A DNA stretch of 64,000 nucleotides from Burkholderiaceae bacterium (GTDB taxonomy: Bacteria; Pseudomonadota; Gammaproteobacteria; Burkholderiales; Burkholderiaceae_C), in assembly GCA_024235895.1 (NCBI GenBank), contig JACKLM010000002.1:744001-808000 (forward strand), given 5' to 3'. The notes under the pieces were generated by a model. That model was given only the letters and a program-made list of their open reading frames with translations. It did not search any database and was not told the origin of the DNA. Within the stretch, counting starts at the first letter, position 1; every line of letters starts with the position of its first letter. Below are positions 28,144 to 35,318 of this stretch, piece after piece. A program made the translations under genes and the position numbers.

Positions 28144-28149
28144 ATTGTA
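28144..28149 (-). promoter_or_regulatory. -10-like hexamer for the ferredoxin gene
   Basis: On the minus strand this reads TACAAT, five of six matches to the sigma70 -10 consensus, 6 nt before the ATG. No clear -35 box was seen. Confidence 0.45.
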
Positions 28150-28171
28150 GGCAGCCGCGTGCGCGCGGCGC

Positions 28172-28600
28172 TCAGAACGGCTTGACGACGACGAGCACGA
28201 CGATGGCGGCGAACAGCAGCACCGTGACCTCGTTGAAGACACGGTACCAGCGGTGGCTGCGCCGGTTGTCCAGCGCCTCGAAGCGGCGCAGCAACCGGCG
28301 GCAGGCCTCGTGGTAGCCGAGGACGACGACGACCAGCGCCAGCTTCGCGTGCATCCAGCCGCCACCGATGCCGTAGCCGAGCCACAGCCACAGGCCGAGC
28401 GTCACCGCCGGAACCATCAGCAGGTTGGTGAAGCGGTAGAGCTTGCGCGCCATCAGCAGCAGCCGCTCGCGCTCGGCGTGGCTGTCGGCGGGCACCATCG
28501 CCAGGTTGACGAACAGCCGCGGCAGGTAGAACAGCCCCGCGAACCACGCGGCGACGAAGACGATGTGGAAGGCCTTGACCCACAGGTAGCCGGTGCTCAT
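28172..28600 (-). CDS. hemJ: HemJ-type protoporphyrinogen IX oxidase
   Basis: The 142-residue inner-membrane protein has four predicted helices. It carries the HemJ signatures WVKAFHIVFVAAWFAGLFYLP with the conserved His12, and GGWMHAKLALVV with the conserved Lys near residue 87. HemJ oxidises protoporphyrinogen IX late in haem synthesis. It sits across a 374-bp gap from hemB, so early and late haem genes are neighbours in divergent orientation. CATAAT lies 6 nt before the ATG and no ribosome binding site is seen, suggesting a leaderless transcript. Confidence 0.92.
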   Translation of the reverse strand: MSTGYLWVKAFHIVFVAAWFAGLFYLPRLFVNLAMVPADSHAERERLLLMARKLYRFTNLLMVPAVTLGLWLWLGYGIGGGWMHAKLALVVVVLGYHEACRRLLRRFEALDNRRSHRWYRVFNEVTVLLFAAIVVLVVVKPF

Positions 28601-28606
28601 GCGGGC

Positions 28607-28612
28607 ATTATG
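28607..28612 (-). promoter_or_regulatory. -10-like hexamer for hemJ
   Basis: On the minus strand this reads CATAAT and ends 6 nt before the hemJ ATG. It lies downstream of the terminator at 28673-28703, so hemJ would have its own promoter. Confidence 0.45.
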
Positions 28613-28672
28613 GTCGGCCACCGGCACTGCGCCGGCGCAGGCGTCCGTGGCGCGCCGCGCTGGCGGACGGAC

Positions 28673-28703
28673 AAAAAAAGAGGCCCCGGCGGGCGCCGGG
28701 GCC
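28673..28703 (-). terminator. strong rho-independent terminator upstream of hemJ
   Basis: On the minus strand a 9-bp perfect stem (GGCCCCGGC / GCCGGGGCC) with a 4-nt loop is followed by UC and seven U. No minus-strand protein gene lies immediately upstream, so it most likely ends a short non-coding transcript. Confidence 0.85.
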
Positions 28704-28828
28704 GCGAAGCCTCATCGCTGTCGTGCAACAAGGCACCTGCTCAGGGAGGAAAAGCAGGGGGATCCGGCCTCGCGGCCCTCACCCGCGGCTCACTGTATCA
28801 GAATGTGAGCCACTTGGGGGTCTCTCGC
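28673..28828 (-). ncRNA. candidate small RNA upstream of hemJ
   Basis: The hemJ-hemB gap of 374 bp holds no credible reading frame, but on the minus strand it has the build of an independent small RNA of about 155 nt. A GATAAG -10-like box lies at 28835-28840. A 7-bp stem with 11-nt loop follows at 28787-28811, then a GGCC-GCGA-GGCC tetraloop at 28766-28777, then a 6-bp stem at 28736-28758 whose loop exposes UUUCCUCCCUG. A 9-bp GC stem plus seven U closes it. The CCUCC loop could pair with Shine-Dalgarno sequences. It matches neither 6S RNA, SRP RNA nor tmRNA features that I know. Ends are estimates. Confidence 0.5.
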
Positions 28829-28974
28829 GCTGCGCTTATCGTCGGCGCTGCGGCGCGGCAAGGCCATTCGCAGCGCCGCACGGCGCAGGGGTGCCGCGAC
28901 GGCATGCATCCGTCGTCGTCGGCCCCGCTTCCCGCATCGAAACGACCGGCCCGCCGGGGCCAGGGAGCCCGCTC

Positions 28975-29979
28975 TTGATCCAGCCGCCGCCATTTCCTGC
29001 CAGCCGCCCGCGCCGCCTGCGCCGCGACGCCTTCACGCGTGCGCTCGTGCGCGAGAACCGGCTCGCGCCCGAGGACCTGATCCTGCCGGTCTTCCTGCTC
29101 GAGGGCCGCGGCCGCGTGCAGGACGTCGCCAGCATGCCCGGCGTGCAGCGGCGCAGCGTCGACGGCCTGTTCGAGATCGCCGAGCAGTGTGTCGCGCTCG
29201 GCATCCCGGTGCTGGCGCTGTTCCCGGTGCTCGACCCGGCGCTCAAGACCCCCGACGGTCGCGAGGCGACCAATCCCGAGGGCCTGGTGCCGACCGCGGT
29301 GCGCGAGCTCAAGCGGCGCTTCCCGGGTTTGGGGCTGCTGACCGACGTCGCGCTGGACCCCTACACCAGCCACGGCCAGGACGGGCTGCTCGACGAGACC
29401 GGCTACATCGTCAACGACGAGACGGTCTCGGTGCTGACCCGGCAGGCGCTGGTGCAGGCCGAGGCCGGGGTCGACATCGTCGCGCCGAGCGACATGATGG
29501 ACGGCCGGATCGGCGCCCTCCGCGGCGCGCTGGAGGCCGCCGGCCACGTTCACACCCGCATCATGGCCTACAGCGCCAAGTACGCGAGCGCCTTCTACGG
29601 CCCGTTCCGCGACGCCGTGGGCAGCGCCGGCAACCTGGGCAAGGCCGACAAGAAGGTCTACCAGATGGACCCGGGCAACGGCGACGAGGCGCTGCGCGAG
29701 GTCGCGCTGGACATCGCCGAGGGCGCCGACATGGTGATGGTCAAGCCCGGCATGCCCTACCTGGACATCGTGCGCCGGGTCAAGGACGCGTTCCGGATGC
29801 CGACCTTCGCCTACCAGGTCAGCGGCGAATACTCGATGCTCAAGGCCGCGGCGGCACAGGGCTGGCTGGACCACGACGCGGTGATGATGGAAGCGCTGCT
29901 GGCCTTCCGGCGCGCCGGCGCCGACGGCGTGCTGAGCTACTTCGCGCTCGACGCGGCGCGGCTGCTGCGCCGCGGCTGA
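28975..29979 (+). CDS. hemB: delta-aminolevulinic acid dehydratase (porphobilinogen synthase)
   Basis: The 334-residue enzyme condenses two 5-aminolevulinates to porphobilinogen. The Schiff-base lysines are in MAYSAKYAS and VMVKPGMPYLD. The metal region reads DVALDPYTSHGQDG with no cysteines, which is the magnesium rather than the zinc type. The start is a TTG preceded by AGGGAG at 7 nt; the frame stays open further upstream, but that part overlaps the non-coding region and has no family similarity. It is divergent from hemJ. Confidence 0.95.
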   Translation: MIQPPPFPASRPRRLRRDAFTRALVRENRLAPEDLILPVFLLEGRGRVQDVASMPGVQRRSVDGLFEIAEQCVALGIPVLALFPVLDPALKTPDGREATNPEGLVPTAVRELKRRFPGLGLLTDVALDPYTSHGQDGLLDETGYIVNDETVSVLTRQALVQAEAGVDIVAPSDMMDGRIGALRGALEAAGHVHTRIMAYSAKYASAFYGPFRDAVGSAGNLGKADKKVYQMDPGNGDEALREVALDIAEGADMVMVKPGMPYLDIVRRVKDAFRMPTFAYQVSGEYSMLKAAAAQGWLDHDAVMMEALLAFRRAGADGVLSYFALDAARLLRRG

Positions 29980-30053
29980 CCCGGCCCGATCGACGCGATG
30001 CGCCGCTACGATGCACGCCGGGCCGCGCGCAGGCGGCAGGAGGGAACGAGGCC

Positions 30054-30737
30054 ATGCCGGTGATCGTGATCGCCAACCCCAAGGGCGGGGTCGGCAAGAG
30101 CACGCTGGCGACCAACGTCGCCGGCGCGCTGGCTGCGGCCGGGCACACACCGATGCTCGGCGACGTCGACCGCCAGCAGTCCTCGCGCCAGTGGCTGGCG
30201 CTGCGGCCGTCGCCGTTGGCGCCGATCCGCGGCTGGGAGCTGGACGCGGGCGATGTGGTCCGCCCGCCCAAGGGCACGACGCACGTCGTGCTCGACACGC
30301 CGGCCGGGCTGCACGGCAAGCGGCTGGACGCCGTGCTGCGCATCGCCGACCAGGTGTTGGTGCCGCTGCAGGCCAGCCTGTTCGACATCCAGGCCACGCA
30401 CGGCTTCGTGCACGCGCTGGCCGCGCACAAGCGCGCCGGCAGCTTTCGTGCCGCGCTGGTGGCGATGCGGGTGCGCGAGCACACGATCGCGGTCGACCAG
30501 CTCCGCCACTGGACCGCCACGCTGGCGCTGCCGCTGGTGGCGTCGTTGCGCGACACGCAGAACTACGTCCACCTCGCGGCGCGCGGGCTGACGCTGTGGG
30601 ACGTCGCCCCCGGGCGCGTCGCACGCGACCTCGAGCAATGGGCGCCGCTGCTGGACTGGCTGGGCCTCGCGCCGGCGGGCGGCGCGGCTCCCCAGGCGAC
30701 ACCTTCCACGACCTCCCCGACGGAGTACCCCGCATGA
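30054..30737 (+). CDS. ParA-family ATPase
   Basis: The 227-residue MinD/ParA-type ATPase has the deviant Walker A PKGGVGKST, the switch DVDRQQSS and VVLDTPAG. It resembles the short chromosomal ParA-like proteins that position cargo on the nucleoid, but no parB or centromere-like repeat adjoins it. The likely ribosome binding site is AGGAGG/GAGG upstream. Its stop overlaps the start of the MaoC gene (ATGA), an unusual partner. The final 20 residues are low-complexity Ala/Thr/Pro. Confidence 0.88.
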   Translation: MPVIVIANPKGGVGKSTLATNVAGALAAAGHTPMLGDVDRQQSSRQWLALRPSPLAPIRGWELDAGDVVRPPKGTTHVVLDTPAGLHGKRLDAVLRIADQVLVPLQASLFDIQATHGFVHALAAHKRAGSFRAALVAMRVREHTIAVDQLRHWTATLALPLVASLRDTQNYVHLAARGLTLWDVAPGRVARDLEQWAPLLDWLGLAPAGGAAPQATPSTTSPTEYPA

Positions 30738-31186
30738 GACGCTTCGCCCGCCTCGCCGAGCTGCAGCCGCTGGTCGGCCAGGAGATCGGAGTCAGCGATT
30801 GGATCGGGATCGACCAGGCGCGCATCGACCGCTTCGCCGACGCCACCGGCGACCACCAGTGGATCCACGTCGATCCCGCGCGCGCAGCCGCCGGCCCGTT
30901 CGGCGCCACGATCGCGCACGGCTTCCTGACGCTGTCGCTGCTGCCGGCGATGGGGATGGCGGCGTTCGCGATCGACGGCCTGCGCATGAGCGTCAACTAC
31001 GGGCTGGACCGGGTTCGCTTCCCGGCACCGGTACGCGCGGGCAGCCGGTTGCGCGGGCGCTTCGTGTTGCGCGAGTACCAGCCGATCGAGGGCGGGGCAC
31101 AGCTCGTCGTCGAGTGCACGATGGAGATCGAGGGCGGCGCCAAGCCGGCCTGCGTCGCGCTGGCGGTGTCGCGGCGATTCGTCTGA
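30734..31186 (+). CDS. MaoC-family (R)-specific enoyl-CoA hydratase-like protein
   Basis: The 150-residue hot-dog-fold protein carries the hydratase 2 motif: Asp in ATGDHQWIHVD and the catalytic His a few residues on, followed by FGATIAHGFLTLSLLP. Relatives (PhaJ type) hydrate trans-2-enoyl-CoA to (R)-3-hydroxyacyl-CoA and can feed polyhydroxyalkanoate synthesis. The substrate is not shown by sequence. It is translationally coupled to the ParA-like ATPase. Confidence 0.9.
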   Translation: MRRFARLAELQPLVGQEIGVSDWIGIDQARIDRFADATGDHQWIHVDPARAAAGPFGATIAHGFLTLSLLPAMGMAAFAIDGLRMSVNYGLDRVRFPAPVRAGSRLRGRFVLREYQPIEGGAQLVVECTMEIEGGAKPACVALAVSRRFV

Positions 31187-31371
31187 AGGCGCGCCGCAGC
31201 CCCACCGCGCACGGCGCGCCGGACTCCTACCAACGGGGGCACGCCGGCACGCGCGACACGGCGTAGGATGCGCGTCGGCTGCGGCGCCTGGGCCGCGGGG
31301 CGCCGCCACACCGGGCACCGCGGCCGCAGCGGCGGCGTGCCGGCCGCCGCGACCGCACGGGGGACGCTGCG

Positions 31372-32103
31372 ATGAAGGTGCTGCTGGTCGACGACCATCC
31401 GCTGATCCTGGCCGCGCTCGAAGGCGTGATCCAGGGGCTGGGCGACGATGTCACCGTGGTCGGTGTGGCCACCGCCGAGGCCGCGCGCCAGGCGCTGCGC
31501 GACGACGACAGCTTCGACCTCGTGTTGCTCGACCTGGCGCTGGGCGAGGTCGACGGCTTCGAGGTGCTGGCCGAACTGCGCGCGACCTGGCCGGCGGTGC
31601 CGGTGGTCGTCGTCTCGGCGTCCGAGCGCACGAGCGACGTCATCCGCGCGCTCGACCTCGGCGCGATGGGCTTCGTGCCCAAGCGGACGACCAACGACGC
31701 GCTGGCCGAGGCGCTGAGGCTGGTGATGTCCGGCGGCCTGTACGTGCCGCCGTCGATGCTCGGGCTGGAGCGCGTGCCGCGCGGCGACGAGGTCGACACC
31801 GAGCCTCAGGTCATGCGGCCGCTGGGCGATCACGCGGAACCGGCACCGCACCAGCGCGTGGGCTCGCTCGACTCGATCGGCCTGACGCCGCGCCAGACCG
31901 AGGTGCTGGCACTGCTGCTGCAGGGGTTGCCGAACAAGCTGATCGCGCGCCAGCTCGGCGTCTCGGTCGAGACCGTCAAGGACCATGTCGCGGCGGTGCT
32001 GCGCGCGCTGGGGGTCAGCACGCGCACGCAGGCGGTGCTCGCAGTCAGCCAGATGACGCAGCGCCAAGGCGGTTTCAGCACCATGCGGCAGGCGCCGCGC
32101 TGA
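31372..32103 (+). CDS. LuxR/NarL-type response regulator
   Basis: The 243-residue protein has an N-terminal receiver domain with the acidic pocket VDDHP, phospho-acceptor Asp54 (LLDLALG) and Lys in FVPKRT. The C-terminal helix-turn-helix of LuxR type reads LTPRQTEVLALLLQGLPNKLIARQLG in two overlapping parts. It ends 6 bp before the hybrid kinase gene, so the two form one operon. Residues 140-165 look like a flexible linker. Confidence 0.95.
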   Translation: MKVLLVDDHPLILAALEGVIQGLGDDVTVVGVATAEAARQALRDDDSFDLVLLDLALGEVDGFEVLAELRATWPAVPVVVVSASERTSDVIRALDLGAMGFVPKRTTNDALAEALRLVMSGGLYVPPSMLGLERVPRGDEVDTEPQVMRPLGDHAEPAPHQRVGSLDSIGLTPRQTEVLALLLQGLPNKLIARQLGVSVETVKDHVAAVLRALGVSTRTQAVLAVSQMTQRQGGFSTMRQAPR

Positions 32104-32109
32104 GCGCGC

Positions 32110-34008
32110 GTGGCGACCGCCCGATCGGCCGTCGTGCCGGCTGCAGGCACGCCTGGCGCGCAACCCGTCGATCGCGATGCGGCGCCGGACGGCGAGCCCG
32201 CCATCGAGCGCCGCCGCATCCCGCGCGAGATCGACCACCTGCGCGCACTGGCGGTGCAGACGCCGGCCTCGCTGGCCGGCAATGCCATCGGGCTGACGCT
32301 GCTGGGCGCAATCTTCTGGCCCCTGGCCGGGCGCGGCGCGATGCTCGCCTGGCTGGGCTGCGGCGTGCTGCTGTGGCTGATGCGGCTGGCGCATCACTGG
32401 CGCTACCGGCGCGCCAGCCAGCACGACGACGACGACGCACTTCACGGCTGGCGCAAGGGCTGGCGCGCCCTGGTCGTCGCGCAGGGTGCGATGTGGGGCG
32501 TGGCGGCGTGGTTGTTCTGGGGCCTGGGCGAGCCCTACCACCGGCTCGCGCTGCTGCTGATCGTCTACAGCTACTGCCTGGGCGCGGTGCAGCTGCTGGC
32601 CGGCCAGTGGCGGCTGTTCCTGGTCTTGTCCATCGTCGTGCTGCTGCCGGCGATCGTGCGCGTCGCCAGCGACGACAGCTGGCCGTGGCACTGGCCGCTG
32701 GCCGGCGTCATGCTGCTGCTGTTCGCGCTCGCGCTGCTGATGGGCCGCACCGCGGGCACCGCGCTGCGGCAGGCGATCGAGCTGAAGACGCGCACCGACC
32801 AGGTGGCGATGCAGCTTCGCATCGACAAGGCCGAGGCCGAGGCGGCGCGCCGCGCCGCCGAGGCCGCGAGCCAGGCCAAGACGCAGTTCTTCGCCGCCGC
32901 CAGCCACGACCTGCGCCAGCCGCTGCACGCGATGGGGCTGTTTGCCGAAGCGTTGCGCCAGCGCTCGCGCGACCCCGAGGTCGCGTCGCTCGTGCACAGC
33001 ATCAACGAGTCGGTCGACGCGCTCGAGGGGCTGTTCGCCGAGCTGCTCGACATCACCCGCATCGACTCGGGCGGCGTCGAGCCGCGGCCGCAGCCGCTTC
33101 GCCTGCGCGAGCTGTTCGCGCGGCTGCGGCTGCACTTCGAGCCGCTCGCGTTCGAGAAGGGGCTGCTGCTCACGCTGCGCGGCGGCGAGCGAGTCGTCCA
33201 CGCCGACCCGGTGCTGCTCGAGCGCATCCTGCGCAACCTGGTCAGCAACGCGCTGCGCTACACCGACGACGGCGGTGTGCTGGTCGGCGCCCGTGCACGC
33301 GGGGACCGCGTCCTGCTGCAGGTCTGGGACAGCGGCATCGGCATCGCCGAGGCCAGCCTGCCGCGCATCTTCGACGAGTTCTACCAGGTCCAGGGCCAGC
33401 GGCCGCCCGGGCCGCAGCAGCGCAAGGGGCTGGGGCTGGGGCTGGCGATCGTGCGCAGGCTGGCCGACCTGATGGAAGCGCCGCTGACGGTGCACTCGCG
33501 CGTCGGCCACGGCAGCGTCTTCGCGCTCGAGCTGCCCGCGGGCGAGACGCCGCAGGCCCCGGACCAGCCCGCCGGCGGCCTCAAGGCGCCGATCGGGTTG
33601 GCACTCGACGGCCGGCTGGTCCTCGTCGTCGAGGACGAGGCTGCGGTGCGCGACGGCTTGGTCGTGCTGCTGCAGGCCTGGGGCGCCGACGTGCTCGCGC
33701 TCGACACGGCCGAGGCCGTCGACGCCTGGCTCGCCGCGGCCCCGCCGCGCGCGCCGGACCTGCTGCTCGTCGACTACCGGCTGCCCGAGGCCCGCACCGG
33801 CATCGAGGTGCTGGCGCGGGTGCGCGCGCACTGGCCCGCCGTGACGCTGCCGGCGGTCCTGGTCACGGGAAGCACGATGGGGGGACACGAGGCGCAGGCC
33901 GAGCAGCACGACTACCACCTGCTGATCAAGCCGGTGCTGCCGGCCAGGCTGCGCGCGATGATCGCCTACAAGCTCGGGCTGCGGCAGGGCTCGCAGGCGG
34001 CGGGCTGA
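32110..34008 (+). CDS. hybrid sensor histidine kinase/response regulator
   Basis: The 632-residue membrane kinase has about six N-terminal transmembrane segments (about 52-215) without a large periplasmic loop. A short coiled coil follows, then HisKA with His266 in AAASHDLRQPLHAM, and HATPase_c with NLVSNALRY, DSGIGI and GLGLGLAIVRR. A C-terminal receiver has VVEDEAA and phospho-acceptor Asp555 (LLVDYRLP). The DLRQPLHAM H-box is the ATP-binding hybrid kinase type common in betaproteobacteria. It is likely the cognate kinase of the preceding regulator; the signal is unknown, probably sensed in the membrane. Confidence 0.93.
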   Translation: MATARSAVVPAAGTPGAQPVDRDAAPDGEPAIERRRIPREIDHLRALAVQTPASLAGNAIGLTLLGAIFWPLAGRGAMLAWLGCGVLLWLMRLAHHWRYRRASQHDDDDALHGWRKGWRALVVAQGAMWGVAAWLFWGLGEPYHRLALLLIVYSYCLGAVQLLAGQWRLFLVLSIVVLLPAIVRVASDDSWPWHWPLAGVMLLLFALALLMGRTAGTALRQAIELKTRTDQVAMQLRIDKAEAEAARRAAEAASQAKTQFFAAASHDLRQPLHAMGLFAEALRQRSRDPEVASLVHSINESVDALEGLFAELLDITRIDSGGVEPRPQPLRLRELFARLRLHFEPLAFEKGLLLTLRGGERVVHADPVLLERILRNLVSNALRYTDDGGVLVGARARGDRVLLQVWDSGIGIAEASLPRIFDEFYQVQGQRPPGPQQRKGLGLGLAIVRRLADLMEAPLTVHSRVGHGSVFALELPAGETPQAPDQPAGGLKAPIGLALDGRLVLVVEDEAAVRDGLVVLLQAWGADVLALDTAEAVDAWLAAAPPRAPDLLLVDYRLPEARTGIEVLARVRAHWPAVTLPAVLVTGSTMGGHEAQAEQHDYHLLIKPVLPARLRAMIAYKLGLRQGSQAAG

Positions 34009-34043
34009 AGGGCCCGAGCAAACGATCGCGACGCCGTTCCTTC

Positions 34044-34514
34044 TCAGGCGGTCGCCGAGACGAAGGCGCCGCTGCGCTGCAGCAGGCGCAGCGTCAGCAG
34101 TCGTGCGTGCAGCAGCCAGCGGCCGCTCTCGGCGCGGCAGTGGACCACCTCGACCACCGTGTCGAGCGCCTCGGTGCGCACGCGCGCAATGCCGCCGACC
34201 GGCGCCGGCAGCGCACTGGCCGCGCGCAGGCCGCTGAACGACAGGTCGAGCAGTTGCACCGCCTGCGGGCGCGTGGCGCCGGCGGGCAGCCACAGCGCGG
34301 CCTCGTCGCGGTCGACGCGCGGGCTGCCGCGGCGACCGGCCCAGGCCTCCAGGCCGTCGTCCAGGCGCGGCGGCAGCGCCAGCGGCGCGCCGCAGCCGGC
34401 GCAGCTCACGGCTCGCCCGGGCAGGCCGCACATCGGGCAGTCGCCACGGCGGGCCGGCGCGGCCACGGGCATCGCGGCCAGGGCATACGCGCTTCGCGCC
34501 TGATCGTTCGTCAT
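34044..34514 (-). CDS. zinc-ribbon protein with PilZ-like domain
   Basis: The 156-residue protein has an N-terminal double CxxC zinc ribbon (CPMCGLPGRAVSCAGCG). A C-terminal beta-rich part contains LLDLSFSGLRAAS, similar to the D-x-S-x-x-G motif of PilZ domains that bind cyclic di-GMP. The upstream Arg motif of a true PilZ (RxxxR) is weak, so ligand binding is uncertain. The start at MTNDQARSAY is preceded by GGGAG. A 48-bp perfect palindrome lies about 60 bp upstream of the start. Confidence 0.65.
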   Translation of the reverse strand: MTNDQARSAYALAAMPVAAPARRGDCPMCGLPGRAVSCAGCGAPLALPPRLDDGLEAWAGRRGSPRVDRDEAALWLPAGATRPQAVQLLDLSFSGLRAASALPAPVGGIARVRTEALDTVVEVVHCRAESGRWLLHARLLTLRLLQRSGAFVSATA

Positions 34515-34573
34515 CCGACTTGCTCCCGCATCGTCGTCTTGTCGGCGGCGCAGGCCAGGACTTGAGGGTCCCG

Positions 34574-34621
34574 GGAGGCTGTCGGACTTTGGGAGGGCCC
34601 TCCCAAAGTCCGACAGCCTCC
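34574..34621. repeat. 48-bp perfect palindrome
   Basis: Two 24-nt arms are exact reverse complements with no loop between them; the axis is between 34597 and 34598 in GGGAGGG/CCCTCCC. It lies between the end of the YhhN gene and the start of the zinc-ribbon/PilZ-like gene, both on the minus strand. No T run follows on either side, so it is not a standard intrinsic terminator. As RNA it would form a very stable hairpin; as DNA it could extrude as a cruciform. Confidence 0.9.
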
Positions 34622-34658
34622 TGGGCCGCCCGATGATGGCACCGTTCGCCATATTGCC

Positions 34659-35318
34659 TCAACGCCGCGGCGGCGGCAGCGATCCGGCGATGCACCACTG
34701 CGCCGTCCAGTAGGTCGCCAGCACCCACAGCGAGGCCATCGGCAGCGGATCGGCAAAGCGGTTTGCCGCCAGCAGCGCGTCCGAGGCGAGGAACAGCGCG
34801 CCGCCCACGGCGAGCCACGGCCCGGCCAGACCCACGCGCCAGCGCACCGCTGCCTGCGCCGCCATCGCCGCCAGCGCGACGACGTAGGCGACGACCGGCA
34901 CGCGCAGCGGCGCCGGGATCCCGGGCCACAGCCAGGCCAGCACCGCGCCAGCGACCCCCGCGTAGACGACGAAGGGAAGCGGGCGCGCCGCCAGCCGGAT
35001 CCCGCGCGTGAAGGCGACCAGGTAGCACAGGTGGGCGATGAGAAAACTGACCAGCCCGGGCAGGAAGCCGCGGTCGGGCCACAGCAGCGCGACATCGCCG
35101 GCCAGCGACCAAGCCAGCCCCGCCAGCACCCAGCGCCGCAACACCGGCGTGTCCCGACCACGCCCGGCCGCGTAAGCGATGATGCCGATCGTCGCCAGCG
35201 GCTTGAAGACCATGTTCATCCATGGCTGGCCGAACGCCCAGGGCGCCGAGACGATCGCCAGCAGGGCCGCGACGGCGGTCAGGCCGGCCAGCGTGGCCGT
35301 GCGCGGGGACAGGTTCAC
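34659..35318 (-). CDS. YhhN/TMEM86-family membrane protein
   Basis: The 219-residue protein has about eight hydrophobic helices and the family motifs FKPLATIGI, LAWSLAGDVALLWPD, FLIAHLCYLVAF and GGALFLASDALLA. Animal TMEM86B is a lysoplasmalogenase; the bacterial role is unproven. The GTG start overlaps the stop of the Rep helicase gene (GTGA), which implies translational coupling of two unrelated functions. Confidence 0.9.
   Translation of the reverse strand: MNLSPRTATLAGLTAVAALLAIVSAPWAFGQPWMNMVFKPLATIGIIAYAAGRGRDTPVLRRWVLAGLAWSLAGDVALLWPDRGFLPGLVSFLIAHLCYLVAFTRGIRLAARPLPFVVYAGVAGAVLAWLWPGIPAPLRVPVVAYVVALAAMAAQAAVRWRVGLAGPWLAVGGALFLASDALLAANRFADPLPMASLWVLATYWTAQWCIAGSLPPPRR

Noticed and set aside
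28673..28828. 6S RNA, SRP RNA or tmRNA identity for the small RNA candidate
   Set aside because: No long closing stem with central bubble, no GGAAGGAAGCAGCC-like SRP loop, and no tRNA-like ends or tag frame.
28723..28974. In-frame N-terminal extension of hemB
   Set aside because: The extension overlaps the stem-loop region, has no family similarity, and the TTG at 28975 has a good AGGGAG site.
30997..35223. Minus-strand open frame of about 1408 codons opposite the regulator/kinase pair
   Set aside because: Antisense shadow of clear plus-strand two-component genes; composition is Gln/Arg/His-rich with no domain.
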